64,000 bases of DNA from assembly GCF_042477335.2 (NCBI RefSeq), contig NC_091255.1, positions 30,606,501-30,670,500 on the forward strand, written 5' to 3'. A program made the position numbers and the translations under genes. This DNA is from Ovis canadensis. Lineage: Eukaryota > Chordata > Mammalia > Artiodactyla > Bovidae. The notes beneath the pieces were generated by a model, which did no database searches, was not told the DNA's origin, and saw only the letters and a list, made by a program, of their open reading frames with translations. Below, one piece after another: positions 63,994-64,000 of this stretch (position 1 is the first letter of the stretch; each line of letters begins with the position of its first letter).

Positions 63994-64000
63994 TGGGGGT

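Noticed and set aside
1-64000. CRISPR arrays, prokaryotic operons or phage-type systems
   Set aside because: No regularly spaced repeats or bacterial gene organisation; the window is mammalian nuclear DNA.

Overview
This is nuclear DNA from a ruminant, most likely a bovid such as cattle. Split coding exons with GT/AG splice sites show it is animal nuclear DNA. Bov-tA, Bov-A2 and BovB-derived repeats, found only together in ruminants, sit beside CHR-type tRNA-Glu SINEs and a young bovine-type L1. I cannot separate cattle from sheep or goat by eye. The four protein genes match the mammalian order NXN - MRM3 - GLOD4 - DBIL5 (human 17p13.3).

Layout: (1) 1-20.7 kb holds the last four coding exons of NXN (+ strand) and its 3' UTR; the earlier exons, including the redox-active CPPC motif, lie outside the window. 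(2) 20.7-27.8 kb is a repeat-bearing interval between the convergent NXN and MRM3 genes. (3) 27.8-32.4 kb is the complete four-exon MRM3 (- strand), a mitochondrial rRNA 2'-O-methyltransferase. (4) A 139-bp CpG-rich divergent promoter separates the MRM3 and GLOD4 start codons. (5) 32.5-59.1 kb is the complete nine-exon GLOD4 (+ strand). Its 14.2-kb last intron contains a nearly complete antisense L1 (49.7-57.5 kb). (6) 59.1-63.7 kb is the GLOD4 3' end, old repeats and a BovB fragment. (7) 63.73-63.99 kb is an intact single-exon DBIL5 (- strand), an acyl-CoA-binding protein that is a pseudogene in human.

The genes do not form one pathway. MRM3 and GLOD4 share a promoter and both products have been linked to mitochondria; NXN is a redox regulator of signalling and DBIL5 a testis endozepine-like protein. 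I assembled the exons by hand from reading frames, splice sites and recalled family sequence. MRM3 joins to 421 codons and GLOD4 to 298, with every splice phase agreeing.

I saw no CRISPR array, prokaryotic operon or clearly new biological system. The points most worth checking are the young L1 with a single ORF2 stop, the two direct LTRs flanking GLOD4 exons 2-3, the MRM3 overlapping upstream ORF at tandem YY1-like sites, the intact DBIL5, and a CpG-rich NRF1-like patch in the NXN 3' UTR.
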